Assembly: GCA_005408345.1 (NCBI GenBank)
Contig: SEMN01000045.1
Location: 675,001 to 739,000 of the forward strand
Origin: Macquaria australasica
Taxonomy: Eukaryota; Chordata; Actinopteri; Centrarchiformes; Percichthyidae
DNA length: 64,000 nt
Direction: 5' to 3'
The position numbers and the translations under genes were made by a program. Below the pieces are notes generated by a model. It did no database searches, was not told the origin of the DNA, and worked only from the letters and a program-made list of their open reading frames with translations. Numbering within the stretch: position 1 is the stretch's first letter; every line of letters begins with the position of its first letter. Below, in pieces: positions 1 through 10,462 of this stretch.

Positions 1-213
1 TGCATATTTAATGTTATAGAAATTGTTATAACACCACCAGCTTGGAATTTTGATATGAGAAAACAGGGAAAATGCATTTTTGTCTCCAGTGCATTTCAGT
101 GTTACAATTTTTACATTATAGTTCCTGACCAAATAGCTATGTTTATGTACTGTTTTCTGTTGCCCTATGATTAATCCTTAATCATTCCTTCTTGGTGTGT
201 CTCTGTGTGACAG

Positions 214-545
214 ATGAGGGCCAGACGGTGTGTGGCTCACCTGCTGACATGCAGGGCCGTCGTCTGGGTGAGGTGGGCATCCAGCTGCGGACGTTGTGTC
301 ACCAGACTCTGGGCTCCTGGGACTACCTTTTCTTTCTCGTCATCGGCTTTGTCATCTTTGCTGCCGGCACCGTGTCGGCCTGGGTGATGGGCGTCATTAT
401 GGTGCTCTATGAGCGCTACATCAAGAAGAAAGACCAACAGCTGGATGTGGACGACGAGGATGAAACCAGCGAGACAGCTGGTACCTCCTCGCAGGCCAGG
501 AGCGACCATGGCAACGGGAAATTGAAAACGTCACACACTGTTTAA
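214..545 (+). CDS. lrrc52: Last coding exon of an LRRC52-like BK-channel gamma subunit (partial, 5' part outside window)
   Basis: The exon follows a clear acceptor (tgtgacag, ending 213) and ends in TAA at 543-545. It encodes about 110 residues: the last cysteines of an LRR C-terminal cap (CGSP, then LCHQ), one strong transmembrane helix of about 25 residues (starting WDYLFF), a basic stop-transfer patch (YIKKK) and a short acidic, serine-rich cytoplasmic tail (DVDDEDE). Single-pass LRR proteins of the LRRC26/38/52/55 group have this plan; they are auxiliary gamma subunits that shift the voltage dependence of BK (KCa1.1) channels, with the LRRs outside the cell. I chose LRRC52 within the group mainly from linkage to tada1, angptl1 and prdx6, as on human 1q. 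The leucine-rich repeats themselves lie upstream of the window, so LRRC38 or another LRR transmembrane protein remains possible. The exon begins inside a codon (one base comes from the previous exon). Confidence 0.6.
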
Positions 546-987
546 AAGATTTAATCCCACTCTGCCCGCCATGGATTCCCACAGTGCCTCTTGTCAACTT
601 CCAGGACTGTCTGTGAAGTCTAATGACACTCCAGTCGAACTGAGTCTGTTTAACAGGCTTAGATCTGAAAGACAAAAGAAAGGATTCAATAGAGATGAGG
701 AATGTTATTCTTCTCATTTGTAGTGGGCTTTCAGCTGACACACACTCTGGTGTGTTTGTGGAGGTCCCCAACCCCTGAGTTACTGACTATGTATGCAAAT
801 GTATGGCTTTTCTATATGGTTTACTACTTTGTAATATTTGACTGGGATGTGGCTATACGGGGTGACAAAGGGGCCATGCTGGTTATCTTGGAAGCAGCTT
901 GTTTTAGCTGGTAATCATCATAATATGAGCACATGCTCATTATGGCTTGTGTACCAGTATCAGTGGTCACATTTACCAGCTTAAAAA
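546..987 (+). other. 3' untranslated region and downstream DNA of the lrrc52-like gene
   Basis: No further coding exon is seen. No AATAAA lies close to the stop; the first good one on this strand is at 1913-1918, beyond an inserted repeat, so the 3' end is not settled. Confidence 0.4.
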
Positions 988-1582
988 GTAGTTTCACATT
1001 TTGGGAACTGTGCTAATTCACTTTCTAGTCAAGATTTAGATGAGAAGATACCACTCTCACATCTGTCCTTTAAATATGAAGCTACAGCCAGAGACAGTTA
1101 GCTTACGTTAGCATTAAGACTGAAAACAGGGGGAAACAGCTAGCATGGCTCTGTCGAAAGTTAACAAAATCTGCCAACAGCGCCTCATTATTTAACATGT
1201 TATATCTTGTTTGTTTTCTTGGCCAGGAGAAGCAACTTACCGGAGTCTCTCCCAGTCGCCTGGCAACTGCTCCAAGAAACAGTCAGTCACTAACTCTCTC
1301 ATAAAGCGGCAAATTTTCATTTTTGCGCTTCGGTTTTTGTACATATTAAACAAACAAGAGACATGTTAATTAGTGAGCTTTAGAGGTTCTGATAGGCAGA
1401 ATTTGTTATGTTGTTCTTGGGACAGAGCCAGGCTAGCTGTTTCCAGTTTTTATGTTAAGCTACGCTAACTGGCTGTTGGCCATATCTCTAAATATTTAAC
1501 AGACAGATATGAGAGTGGTATTGATCTTGTCATCGAACTCTTGGCAAGAAAACGAATGAGAGTATTTCATGTCAAACTACTC
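988..1582. mobile_element. Short inverted-repeat DNA transposon, family 1, copy A
   Basis: The outer ends are inverted copies of each other: a start resembling AGTTTGACATTTTGGGAA near 988 and its reverse complement ending near 1582. Inside are the family hallmarks: GATGAGAAGAT, the CTAGC-rich GGCTAGCTGTTTCC block, GCTAAGCTAACTGG-like stretches and a central TTAGTGAGCTTTAGAGG. There is no coding capacity, so it is non-autonomous. Related copies are at 5193, 7915, 30501, 30677 and 55001. Confidence 0.7.
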
Positions 1583-3371
1583 TTTTAACCACCTGGGTCC
1601 AACTAAGACCAACAAAGGAGCAGCAGTACTCATCAAAGTCCAGCTCAGACCACCAGCTAGCTTAAGATGTTATTTATTTTTCAAAAGATTTTGCCAGTGG
1701 GGGGGGGGGGGGGGGTTGACTTTATCCTCACATTGTGAATAATGTTTAATGACTCACCTAATTCGAGCATTAGCTACTAAATCCAGTAGAAACCGTTGTT
1801 ACTGTAACCATAAGGTATTTTCCTAAAATTAGAGCTGTAGAGATAAGACCAAAGTCAAAAGACCTAAAGACAAAGGCGGTTTTCCCTGCCAATACCCCAA
1901 GGCTGATTTCTCAATAAACCAAAGTCATTTGGGCTATTGGGAAACAAGCATGTAATATTATACAATTTGTTTGTACCTATAATGTTACAAAATTGGATAT
2001 ATACACCTGCAACTAATTAATATGACAATCTATTTCTAGACCCTACTTAAATAGCATTGTTTGCACACAAAAGATTTCCAGTGGACCTCCACGATGGCAA
2101 CAAGCATAGTAGAATTGTGACTCAGCTTCACAGCCTCTACATGAATTTAAAGTGGTGTGGTCCCTAAATCTACTCATAGGTATGAAAGGAGATGCATTTA
2201 TACAATGCATTTAAATCAGTGTAGATGAACAAATGTGTGCACACGCAAGTACACATTAGAGTGTACTGCTGTAGCTGTGCGTGTGATTGAGCTTTTGCAA
2301 ATGAGAGCGTGTCAGTCTTTGGTCCAGTGGTGTGTGGTTTTGCGCTGATAGTTCACCTCCCTCATCTGTTAGCCCGGAAACACACTGCAGTCGAGGTATT
2401 TGTGTTAAAGATCTGTTTGTGAAGTTTAGAGCCAACATGTGCCAACTGCTGAGGTCTGTTTTGGCAGTGGGTCCTGCTGGATGGCAAGTAAACAGGAGAG
2501 TGTGGTAATTGATTTCTACTTCACCCCCTCTTTGTTGGGTTTGAGTGCAGTGTCCTGTCTGTTTCTGCATGCACTGTTGATGCACCGAAAAGCCTTACGA
2601 GGTGTGTACAAGTTTTGAGAGGGATTGACAATTCAATTTATTAAAGAAGGAAACAGGATTTACTGCAACACACAAAATGTCTTATATGTAATCATGTAAC
2701 TAATTTTTGAAAAACTCCATGCTCCTAATTTCTTAGTGAGTGAATTACACTGTTTATTTACACTTTGAAGTGAGTGAATTTACAAGGATTTTTACTCCAA
2801 ACCTTTAATGAATCTACAGTTGTGACAGTTTTACAGGAATAAGACAGCTAATGCTGTCAGGACAAACAGGGAACAGAATCATTTCAGTCTGCAATGCTAA
2901 ATATCAACACCTGCTTTATTTGCAGTTTTGCCTCCAGTTTGCAACGTCCCAGATAACAAACTTAGTGCAGAATTACTACTTTTATGTTTTTGCTTATAGT
3001 AATCTGGCTGTACCACTCCTGACATTGACTGTTACAAACTTAGGAAGAAGAAACATCCTTGCTGGACTAGGGAAATCAATAGGAAGCTGCTCACATATGC
3101 CGTCCTCTGTGTGTGTGTGTGTGCTGTATTTGTACATCAGTTGTGTCTCAGAATTATTTACTTGATTTAAGAACATAATTGTACTTTTGAGGGACCTCAG
3201 AGGCAGGGCATCTTTCCCCTCATTTTATGTTGTGCAGGTTTTTACTTTGTACAGGTTTTATCATCAAAGTGTTTGGATTCAAATGTTTGGCTGTATGCAG
3301 GTCCAAGTTACAGTAATAACAGACAGTGATATCTGCATCTGCGCCAGCAAGGTAAAAAAAGGAGAAGACGT
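1583..3371. other. Intergenic DNA, no gene seen
   Basis: I see no exon-like open frame bounded by splice sites. A run of about 17 G lies at 1699-1715, and an AATAAA at 1913-1918 could be a distal poly(A) signal for the lrrc52-like gene. Short open frames here lack family resemblance. Confidence 0.5.
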
Positions 3372-3566
3372 CGCAGTGAGAAAAGCACAGGTGTAGGTAA
3401 TAAAATTAAAGACGTCTGAATTCCATTTAGCTGCTTCAGTTTCAGGGTCCTCGTATTGTGCATGTCTGTCATGTCTTACTGCGACACTTGAATAAAACAG
3501 AGCCATAGTTAATGTTATTAGTAACACCTGTGCTTTTTCTACTATGACAAGTCAACATGTCTATGT
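3372..3566. mobile_element. Short inverted-repeat element, family 2, copy 1
   Basis: AAAAGCACAGGTGTA near the left end is matched in inverse orientation by AACACCTGTGCTTTTTCTAC near the right end, followed by a degenerate GTCAACATGTCT terminus. The spacer contains TTCCATTTAGCTGCTTCAG, shared with the copies at 3958 and 45628. Non-coding. Confidence 0.6.
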
Positions 3567-3957
3567 TAAAAACACCTACGATGCGATGAGAAGTGACGAA
3601 GTAGTGGTACCACTAAATGTGATTGTGAGGACTTGGATTATTAGCATGTAAAAGTAGGTATTTGACAATGTGGTGAAGATGGAACATTTAATATACGCGC
3701 TGACTCCACACAATCTGTTCTCTTTCACTAATGAGATCTGCAGTACTACTGAAACCTTTCTTCACACATTTACTGGCGCTCGCATGTGCATATTGTTGGG
3801 ATTTGTCCAAAACAAACTACAAATACAAAGGTTTAACTAAAGAACTAAGGGTATAATAATAGTATACTATACAGTAGAAACATGCTGGTTATGGATGGTT
3901 GAGTGTCAGTGTCAAATGCAAAGTTCATTTACTGCTTTTACCAGTATAGACCTTTTT
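3567..3957. other. Intergenic DNA between two copies of family 2, nothing recognised
   Basis: AT-rich unique-looking sequence with no supported gene, RNA or repeat. Confidence 0.4.
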
Positions 3958-4125
3958 CAGACAGTTTGACTTATCATAGCATGAAAAGCACAGGTGTAAT
4001 TAACAACATGCATGATGACTGCATTCCATTTAGGTGTTCAGGTTTCAGGGCCCTGGTCTCGTGCGTCATTCATGTAGTTAATTACACCTGTGCTTTTCCT
4101 GCAATGAAAAGTCAAAATGTCTGCT
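3958..4125. mobile_element. Short inverted-repeat element, family 2, copy 2
   Basis: The left arm CAGACAGTTTGACTTATCAT continues to AAAAGCACAGGTGTAATTAA. The right arm reads TTAATTACACCTGTGCTTTT and ends AAAAGTCAAAATGTCTGCTG. The two arms are near-perfect inverted repeats around a spacer of roughly 80 bases, so the single strand would fold into a long hairpin. No coding capacity. Confidence 0.7.
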
Positions 4126-5192
4126 GTCAAAAATGTCTATTGTGAAGTTTTTCCTGTTGCACTTAGTGGAAATGTGGTGGCAGAAAAAAGCAAGCAACTC
4201 TTTGCTGAGTGTAATGTTTTTTCTTTAGGAATGAATCTCCCTGTCTGTGTGTGTCTGCTTGCACTCCCTCGTCATATAAGGGAGTGACATGACTCATGGC
4301 ATTATGCATAACTATGCATGTACCAACCTAAACATACTTACTGGCGTGGCATATGTAACTGGATACCAAAAGTGTCAATCCAAGATAGTGACCCATGTAC
4401 TGTACCTGTAAGATGCCTACTAAAGCAGTATGCTGAGATGCCTCTGAACATTTCAACCACTGGTTGCTGGTTGCTCTCGTGGCTTTGGGTGTAATATTTG
4501 CATGGGCTCCTTCAGTATAAATGCGTTGCATAATGTGCATGTCTAGTGAGGTCTGTGTAGTGAACTCTCATCTATATCTACATATAAAACATGCATATAT
4601 GAGTGAGTCTCAACTGTGAGGGTGTATTACATTCTGCTAAGCACAGATTAGGCCATGTGATGCCACAGGCAAGGGTGCGAGTGCGAGCGCGGCCTGGAAA
4701 TAGGAATGCTGGTTGCTCTAATTTATGTCAGCACAGTGACACAGATGGAACGACAAGGAATACCAATGTCTCCCTTTCTTAATAAACATGTACATAGCTG
4801 CTATTCCTCTGTACACCTGGCTCTGAAAACTCTCAGTATTGACAGAGTGCCCATATTTTGCTCCATATGGGCACTTGGAGGTACTGCACAGCATCTGAAT
4901 ATGCTGAGCTTCAATAATATACCAAGTGGATGAGCTGAAACTCAATATTCTGCACTTTTTACACCCCCACACTGCAAACTCAGACCATATTTAGGCACAT
5001 GTATGCATGTGCTCAGACACACACAGACAAAAGCATCAGTTCTGCCTCCGACTCCAACACAAATCACCTGAGTACAATGTACTGTGTAAAAGCTTAGAAG
5101 AAGTGCTCTCCTCTCACTAATGCTACATTACTGACACTAACCAGAACAGCATCTTCCCACATCATCAAAACACAAAAATCTGAAATTTGAAA
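4126..5192. other. Intergenic DNA, nothing recognised
   Basis: No supported exon, RNA gene or repeat family. Several open frames of 70-85 codons overlap on both strands with no family resemblance. Confidence 0.4.
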
Positions 5193-5990
5193 GAGTTAGA
5201 GGTTTTGGGAAATATGCTTATTATATCATGCCGAGACTAAGATGAGAAGATCGATACCAGTATGGTAAATATGAAGCTGCAGCCTGTGTTCAAATGCAAA
5301 AAAAACAACACATTTCTATCTTGTTTGTTTAATCTATACAAAAAACAGTGACTTCCTTGAGCCTCCGCAACCTCACAGTAACAGCAGAACTCCACGTGTC
5401 CAAAATCACTCACTATTTACTATATAGTGCACTATATTTACCCTCACCCATTTTATTTGAGTGTCCGAATTCTGAATGTGAAATTTATGCACTATATAAT
5501 TCCAACAATGGAACAAAAAAGTCATGCACTACTTTCTGCTAACAATCCCACAATGAAATGCTCTGCATTTTATTGATGCAAAAAAATTACAGTATACCAA
5601 CAATATACCTCTCAGTGATGACGTAAAATGATGACGACTCATAAGCGCCTGAAATCTCAGTTTACTGCTCACTATAGAATAAACTATTGAGTGTCTATTA
5701 TATAGGGAGTTGTGAGTGACAGAACGAGTGAGTGATTTCAGCCTGGGAATTCACTGCTGTCCTGTATAACCACAACTTTACATTTTTACACTTTGGTTTT
5801 CATACGGATTAAACAAACAAGACAGAGCCAGGCTAGCTGTTTCCTCCTGCCTCCAGTCTGTATGCTAAGCTAAGCTAACAGGCTAGTGGCTGTAGCTTCG
5901 GCGTACAGACATTAGAGTGGTAACAATCTTCTCATCTAACTCTTGGCAAGAAAGCAAATAAGCTTATTTCCCACAATGTTTAACTATTGC
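5193..5990. mobile_element. Family 1 DNA transposon, copy B, interrupted by another element
   Basis: Family 1 ends (TTTTGGGAAATATGCTTATT near 5203 and the inverted TTCCCACAATGTTTAACTAT near 5968) bracket a copy that is broken near 5394 and resumes near 5744. The two halves hold the usual internal blocks: GATGAGAAGATCGATACCA on the left, GGCTAGCTGTTTCC and TAAGCTAAGCTAACAGGCTA on the right. Confidence 0.65.
5394..5743. mobile_element. Non-autonomous DNA transposon nested in family 1 copy B
   Basis: It begins near GTCCAAAATCACTCAC and ends with a matching inverted terminus, GTGAGTGATTTCAGCC. Just inside the left end is TATATAGTGCACTATA, mirrored near the right end by a weaker TATTATATAGGG. The middle is AT-rich and non-coding. 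It separates two halves of a family 1 element, so it arrived later. Superfamily not assigned. Confidence 0.55.
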
Positions 5991-7914
5991 TTTAAGTTGG
6001 CATATAGTGGTACTAATGGGGATGTTGTTGTGGATGAGAATGGATGATTGTTTTCATCTCTGTATCCCAACATTCAACAGCCAGGCAGAGGTAGTGGTCA
6101 GGATGTGCTTCAGGACAGAGATGCACTCAGCTTGCTATGGTCACATCAATAGCACAGCTGTGACTGTGAGCCAGTTCAGTGAATAGACGGGAAAATGCAC
6201 ACAGCTATTGGACGCAGAAGCTCCTGCAGGTTTGTTTCCTGCCTGTGATTGTTTAACTCGTGTGTTTTCCACCATTGTGTGCATCTACTGAGCTGAAGGC
6301 AAACTGGCCACTGCAAAACGCCCGCAGATGGGAGATGCGACATCAAGTAAGAGCGGTGCTAACCGACCGTAATGGCCCTCTGACACATCTACTCACAAAC
6401 CACGCTCACTCACACACAAACACACACAAAATAGGAAGAAAATCCTTTGGTCACGGAGCAGTGGAATGACTTACACCAAAGTTAGAAATGAAGGATATAT
6501 ATTTCCAGAGACTGGTGCTTGGAAAATGGGTGCCTGTGTTTCGGTTATTTCAACAAAATTTCATCATTAATCACTGCCACATATGGATGACAGCACCAAA
6601 TTACTGTCAGCCCAATCCAGCCACCCATACTGCTGTGATGAACCGGAACATAACATGCTCTGGAGCTGGAACATAAAGGAACTGCTGCAACTTATATTAA
6701 GTTTAATATATTTCTTATGCTTACAATTGTAAACATACAAACAGTGTATAATGAGTGCTCCTGTTTTGTACTTTCTTTTTGCTTGAATTATTTGCCACTT
6801 CATATTTTGGCCACACTGAAGCACAGAAGGAGGGATAGAAATAAGCAAAATGCCTGGTTTTCATTACAGGCCAAAAATGACTTTTCCAGAGTTTTCTCCA
6901 GTTTCAAATCCCTCACTTTCTCCATCATCACATCACATCACATTATTATCAGAAACGATTTGTCAGCTGGGATTTATTTAAACTGAATGAAATTATTGTG
7001 TTCGATCCTACTGTATGTTTTCTATTGGACTTGATATTGACCAGCTCTACTTAGCCCTCCTCTGCGAAAGTGGCTATTGATTGATGGTGAAGAGAAAGCC
7101 CCTGCCTCCACTTGGCAGAGAGGAGGTTGGTCCTACTGCTGTTACATTTCTGCACACAGGCTCAGGGGCCTGCCAACTCTGTATCTTTCCCCAGCAATAA
7201 AAGGTCATTTGAGAGGAGATGGTGTCCTTTTGTGCGTCACAGTTCTGCCTGGAGATTTTATTTATTTATTTTTTTATGCTTTGTCTAGTTGTTCGACCTC
7301 TTCCTGCTCTTTGAATGCACTTTTCCCCCTCTTTTGCTCTCTGGGTATTTTGAAGGTTAGCGGGTGTCTAATTAGCATCCAAGTCAAAAAAGCTGTACGT
7401 CTACACTGGGGCCTCGTTAGCTCACAGACACATCTGCATAAATACACATATGCACTCCAACCACCACCACACAAGTGAATCAGGACATGCATACACACTT
7501 ACAGCTGGAGATGTGTTGCATTGTACATTAGTGTATTCTGGTGTGCCCAGACTGGTTTACAATTATGTTAATTCAATAGAGCTGGCTGCAAAAATGTGAT
7601 AACGAGATGCTTACTCACACTAAGCTCCAACTCAAAAGCAGCACAATGATATTTCAAACTGAGAGAGGGAATCTGCAAATCTGTCTGTGGTATTTTTGCA
7701 CAAACAGTCGTGGAGCATGAAAGGGCCTTTAATTTCCTTTGACGACCTCTATTCCTCTTATCTCCAGCACGTCTCTCTTTATCCCTCCCATGCTTCATTT
7801 ATCTCGTCTAAAGATATTTTTGGCCATAAATCCAATTTTTGCACCTGTCCATTTCAATATAGACTGCTCTATTTCTATCTGTTTGCCAGTGCTTATCCTT
7901 CTGTTCTCGTAACG
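5991..7914. other. Intergenic DNA, nothing recognised
   Basis: No exon supported by splice signals and protein similarity. Open frames at 7077-7478 and nearby are not recognisable proteins. Confidence 0.4.
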
Positions 7915-8388
7915 GAATAGTTTGACATTTTGGGAAATATGCTGATTTCCTTTCTTGTCTAGAGTCAATGAGGAGATTGATACCACTCTCATGTCTGTAA
8001 ACACGAAGCTGTAAACACATCTACCAGCACCTCTAAAGTTCTCTTATTCACACTTTAAATCTAGGTTTGTTTAATCCATACAGAAACCGAAGTGTAATAA
8101 CAACTATTCAGCCTTTTACAAGGAGTTATGTGCTAGGCTATTTCTTGGCCAGGAGCAGTGACTTCCTGGAGTTTCCTGTAAAACCAAAACTTGATGTTTC
8201 TATACTTTGATTTTTGTACAAATTAAACAGACAAGATATAACGTGCTGATTAGTGGGCTTTAGAGGTGCTGGTAGGTGGATTTTGCTACCTTTCAGGGTC
8301 AGGCTAGCTGTTTCCCCCTTGTTTACAGTCTTTATGTTAAGCTAAGCTAACCCTGCTGTTGGGTCCAGCTACATACGTACAGACATGA
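7915..8388. mobile_element. Family 1 DNA transposon, copy C (lacks right terminus)
   Basis: Starts with an intact terminus, GAATAGTTTGACATTTTGGG, and continues through GATACCACTCTCATGTCTGT, the TTAGTGGGCTTTAGAGGTGC centre and the GGCTAGCTGTTTCCCCCTTG block to about 8388, where the inverted terminus is missing. Confidence 0.7.
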
Positions 8389-8660
8389 TAGTTTGTTTAA
8401 TCCATACAAAACGTGTAAAAACGTCAAGGGGGTGTAAAACCACATCTTAAGTGCCGGACTAATTCTGGACTGGGAGCAGTTGCTAGCAACCAGCAGAGAC
8501 CGTCCGACATATAACCTCCCAAATTATGGTTTTAACATTTCGGTTTTTGTACAGGCAGGTAAAATGTATTAATTTGTGAGCTTTAGAGGTGCTGGTTGGT
8601 GGATTTAGTTACCTCTTGACAGAGCCAGGTTAGCTGTTTCTCCCTGTTTCCAGTCTTTCC
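8389..8660. mobile_element. Family 1 DNA transposon, truncated copy D adjoining copy C
   Basis: Only the inner part of the family is present, from GTTTGTTTAATCCATACA to the AGGTTAGCTGTTTCTCCCTG block. It abuts copy C head to tail, which suggests insertion into the older copy or a local duplication. Confidence 0.6.
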
Positions 8661-9786
8661 TCCTCTGTCTATTTGATACCTTTCTGTCTGTCTCATGTGC
8701 CACTTGAATATTGATAAGCTCTCTGAGCCACCGACGGAAACTCAAGACCCGATTAACACAATGCACAGCACTATTACCCTTTAGCTCTGCTGTTCACCTT
8801 TACATGCTGCGTTTTCCACGTACACAACCGACACCAGTGCAAAGTTAACATGCACGCTATAGAATAACCTACAGCCCCGGGAAAGCAGTGGCGATTTCCC
8901 ACACTTGCCGTGACTTGAACCTCTCACGGTAGCATCACACCGTGTCCACTGCAGGGCACTTGACCTCTGACCCCACAGGACTGCCGCTGTGGGATTAATG
9001 TTTCGGGGTTGGAGCGGTTGTTAAATGCTGACCCTGGATCAGTTTACGCATCGCTCTTCCAACGCATAGCCTACAATGAGATGACTAACCTGGCTGAATC
9101 ACAAGCACGCGAAGCCATATCCTATTTGGTACATCCGTTTGAATTCCTTTGGGGGATTTAAAAATGTGAATCAAGAGGATTTGACACTTAAAAGTTGAAC
9201 ATGGAGGTGCAACTTAAGTATTCATGTGAGGTTGTTAATCCACTTTTCAAAAGGAATTATTAATAGACCAACTTAGAATAGACTCTGTAGATGCCTACGA
9301 GCAGTTCAGTCTTCCAGCCGTGTTACATAAAATATAATGAATTCAGCATCTAGGAGACCAGGGGGGTGAGAGAGAGAGAGGGAGAGGAGAGATAACTTAT
9401 TTTAGAGCACGGCTGCTTTATAATGAGGCCCTCAGTACAGACAGATAAGCACAGCAGATTGAGGCTGCTTTGGTATCTTGCTACTTATCGTGTCTGATCT
9501 TGAATCTATATATCTAATGGTTGAATATTTTAAGGGCAGAACAGCCCTGAAGCTACGGTACCAAAGCACCCTCTAGTGACAGGTGTTGGCTCTGTGCACA
9601 ATTTCCAACACAAGCTTTTAGTCTCTCCGTTCATTTGGAACATTTTATTAAGGTCAAACATTTTCAAACTTGTCAATTTGACCTCAGAATAGTGCAAATA
9701 TTAATTAGGACTCTCACTACTGTCTGTAAACATTTTTTGTTTTAAATTTCCAAACTAAATCAACAGTTTAAAAGTAGATAGTGACA
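8661..9786. other. Intergenic DNA with a possible regulatory segment
   Basis: No gene seen. The stretch 8740-9070 is richer in C and G than its surroundings and contains a very good DR1 site (separate entry). A purine-rich GA tract lies at about 9366-9392. Confidence 0.4.
8961..8973 (-). promoter_or_regulatory. DR1-type nuclear receptor binding site (candidate)
   Basis: The minus strand reads GGGTCA, one base G, then AGGTCA. This is a near-ideal direct repeat with one-base spacing, the arrangement bound by RXR heterodimers such as PPAR-RXR and by HNF4 and COUP-TF. Which gene it would serve is unknown; it lies 8.4 kb downstream of the lrrc52-like exon and about 8.8 kb beyond the zyg11 start. 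Confidence 0.4.
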
Positions 9787-9790
9787 GTGT

Positions 9791-10220
9791 TGTGGTCTCA
9801 GAGAGGAGCTGTCTGAGGAGGATCTGGAAGTAGGAGGAGCCTGGTGTGATCAGAGCCTATATATAAAAGATTGAGTGCAGGTGGGAGCCTTTTGCACTAC
9901 CAGCAGCAGCATCCTGGGCGCTCTACAAACACTTGTTTGCCTGAGTTTCTTTGCTCTTATGTTTGCAGTATCTTAATGCTTGAATTATTTATGTTAAGTT
10001 AGAATGATTGTACATTGTGTTAATTCTTGTCAGTTATAGTTTAGCCAGATATTTGCTCCCTATGTATTAAATGTATTGTACGGTGATAATAAATGGTACA
10101 TATTCTCTGTTTAGATATAAAAACCAGCGGTTGATTGGTGCCAGCTTCCCTTGCCCTACCACCTGTCTATGTCTACAATAAACCACAACCGAAGTGGACT
10201 CTTGCGGTGTCACATCCACA
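9791..10220 (+). mobile_element. Solo long terminal repeat of an LTR retroelement
   Basis: The 430-base unit starts TGTGG and ends CCACA, the canonical TG...CA form, and is flanked on both sides by GTGT (9787-9790 and 10221-10224), a 4-base target-site duplication. Inside, in the right order, are a TATA box (TATATAAAAG near 9859), then two poly(A) signals (AATAAA near 10088 and 10169) close to the right end. No primer-binding site or internal gag/pol sequence follows, so the internal region was probably lost by recombination between two LTRs. The family (gypsy-like or retrovirus-like) cannot be decided from the LTR alone. Confidence 0.7.
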
Positions 10221-10343
10221 GTGTTAATCATAGTCCCTGGTAATCACCATACCCCTCATACAGTACTGATTAGCATACCAGACAGACAGACAGAAATAAT
10301 CACAACCAGTGATCATACTCTATATAGAATATACAGTACATAA

Positions 10344-10349
10344 TTTATT
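10344..10349 (-). terminator. zyg11: Probable poly(A) signal of zyg11
   Basis: AATAAA on the minus strand, about 115 bases past the zyg11 stop codon; the only close match downstream of the gene. Confidence 0.5.
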
Positions 10350-10462
10350 CCATTAAACTTTAATTCCAAGGGGACTGACATGAACTGTGCTTAAATATCT
10401 GCAACCTCACGTCTAGCACAGTTTAGGCACAGCTCAAAGACAATAAATCACTTCACTTTTCG

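Noticed and set aside
7077..7478. 133-codon open frame in the lrrc52-zyg11 interval
   Set aside because: No family resemblance, no splice logic and low-complexity tail; not supported as a gene.
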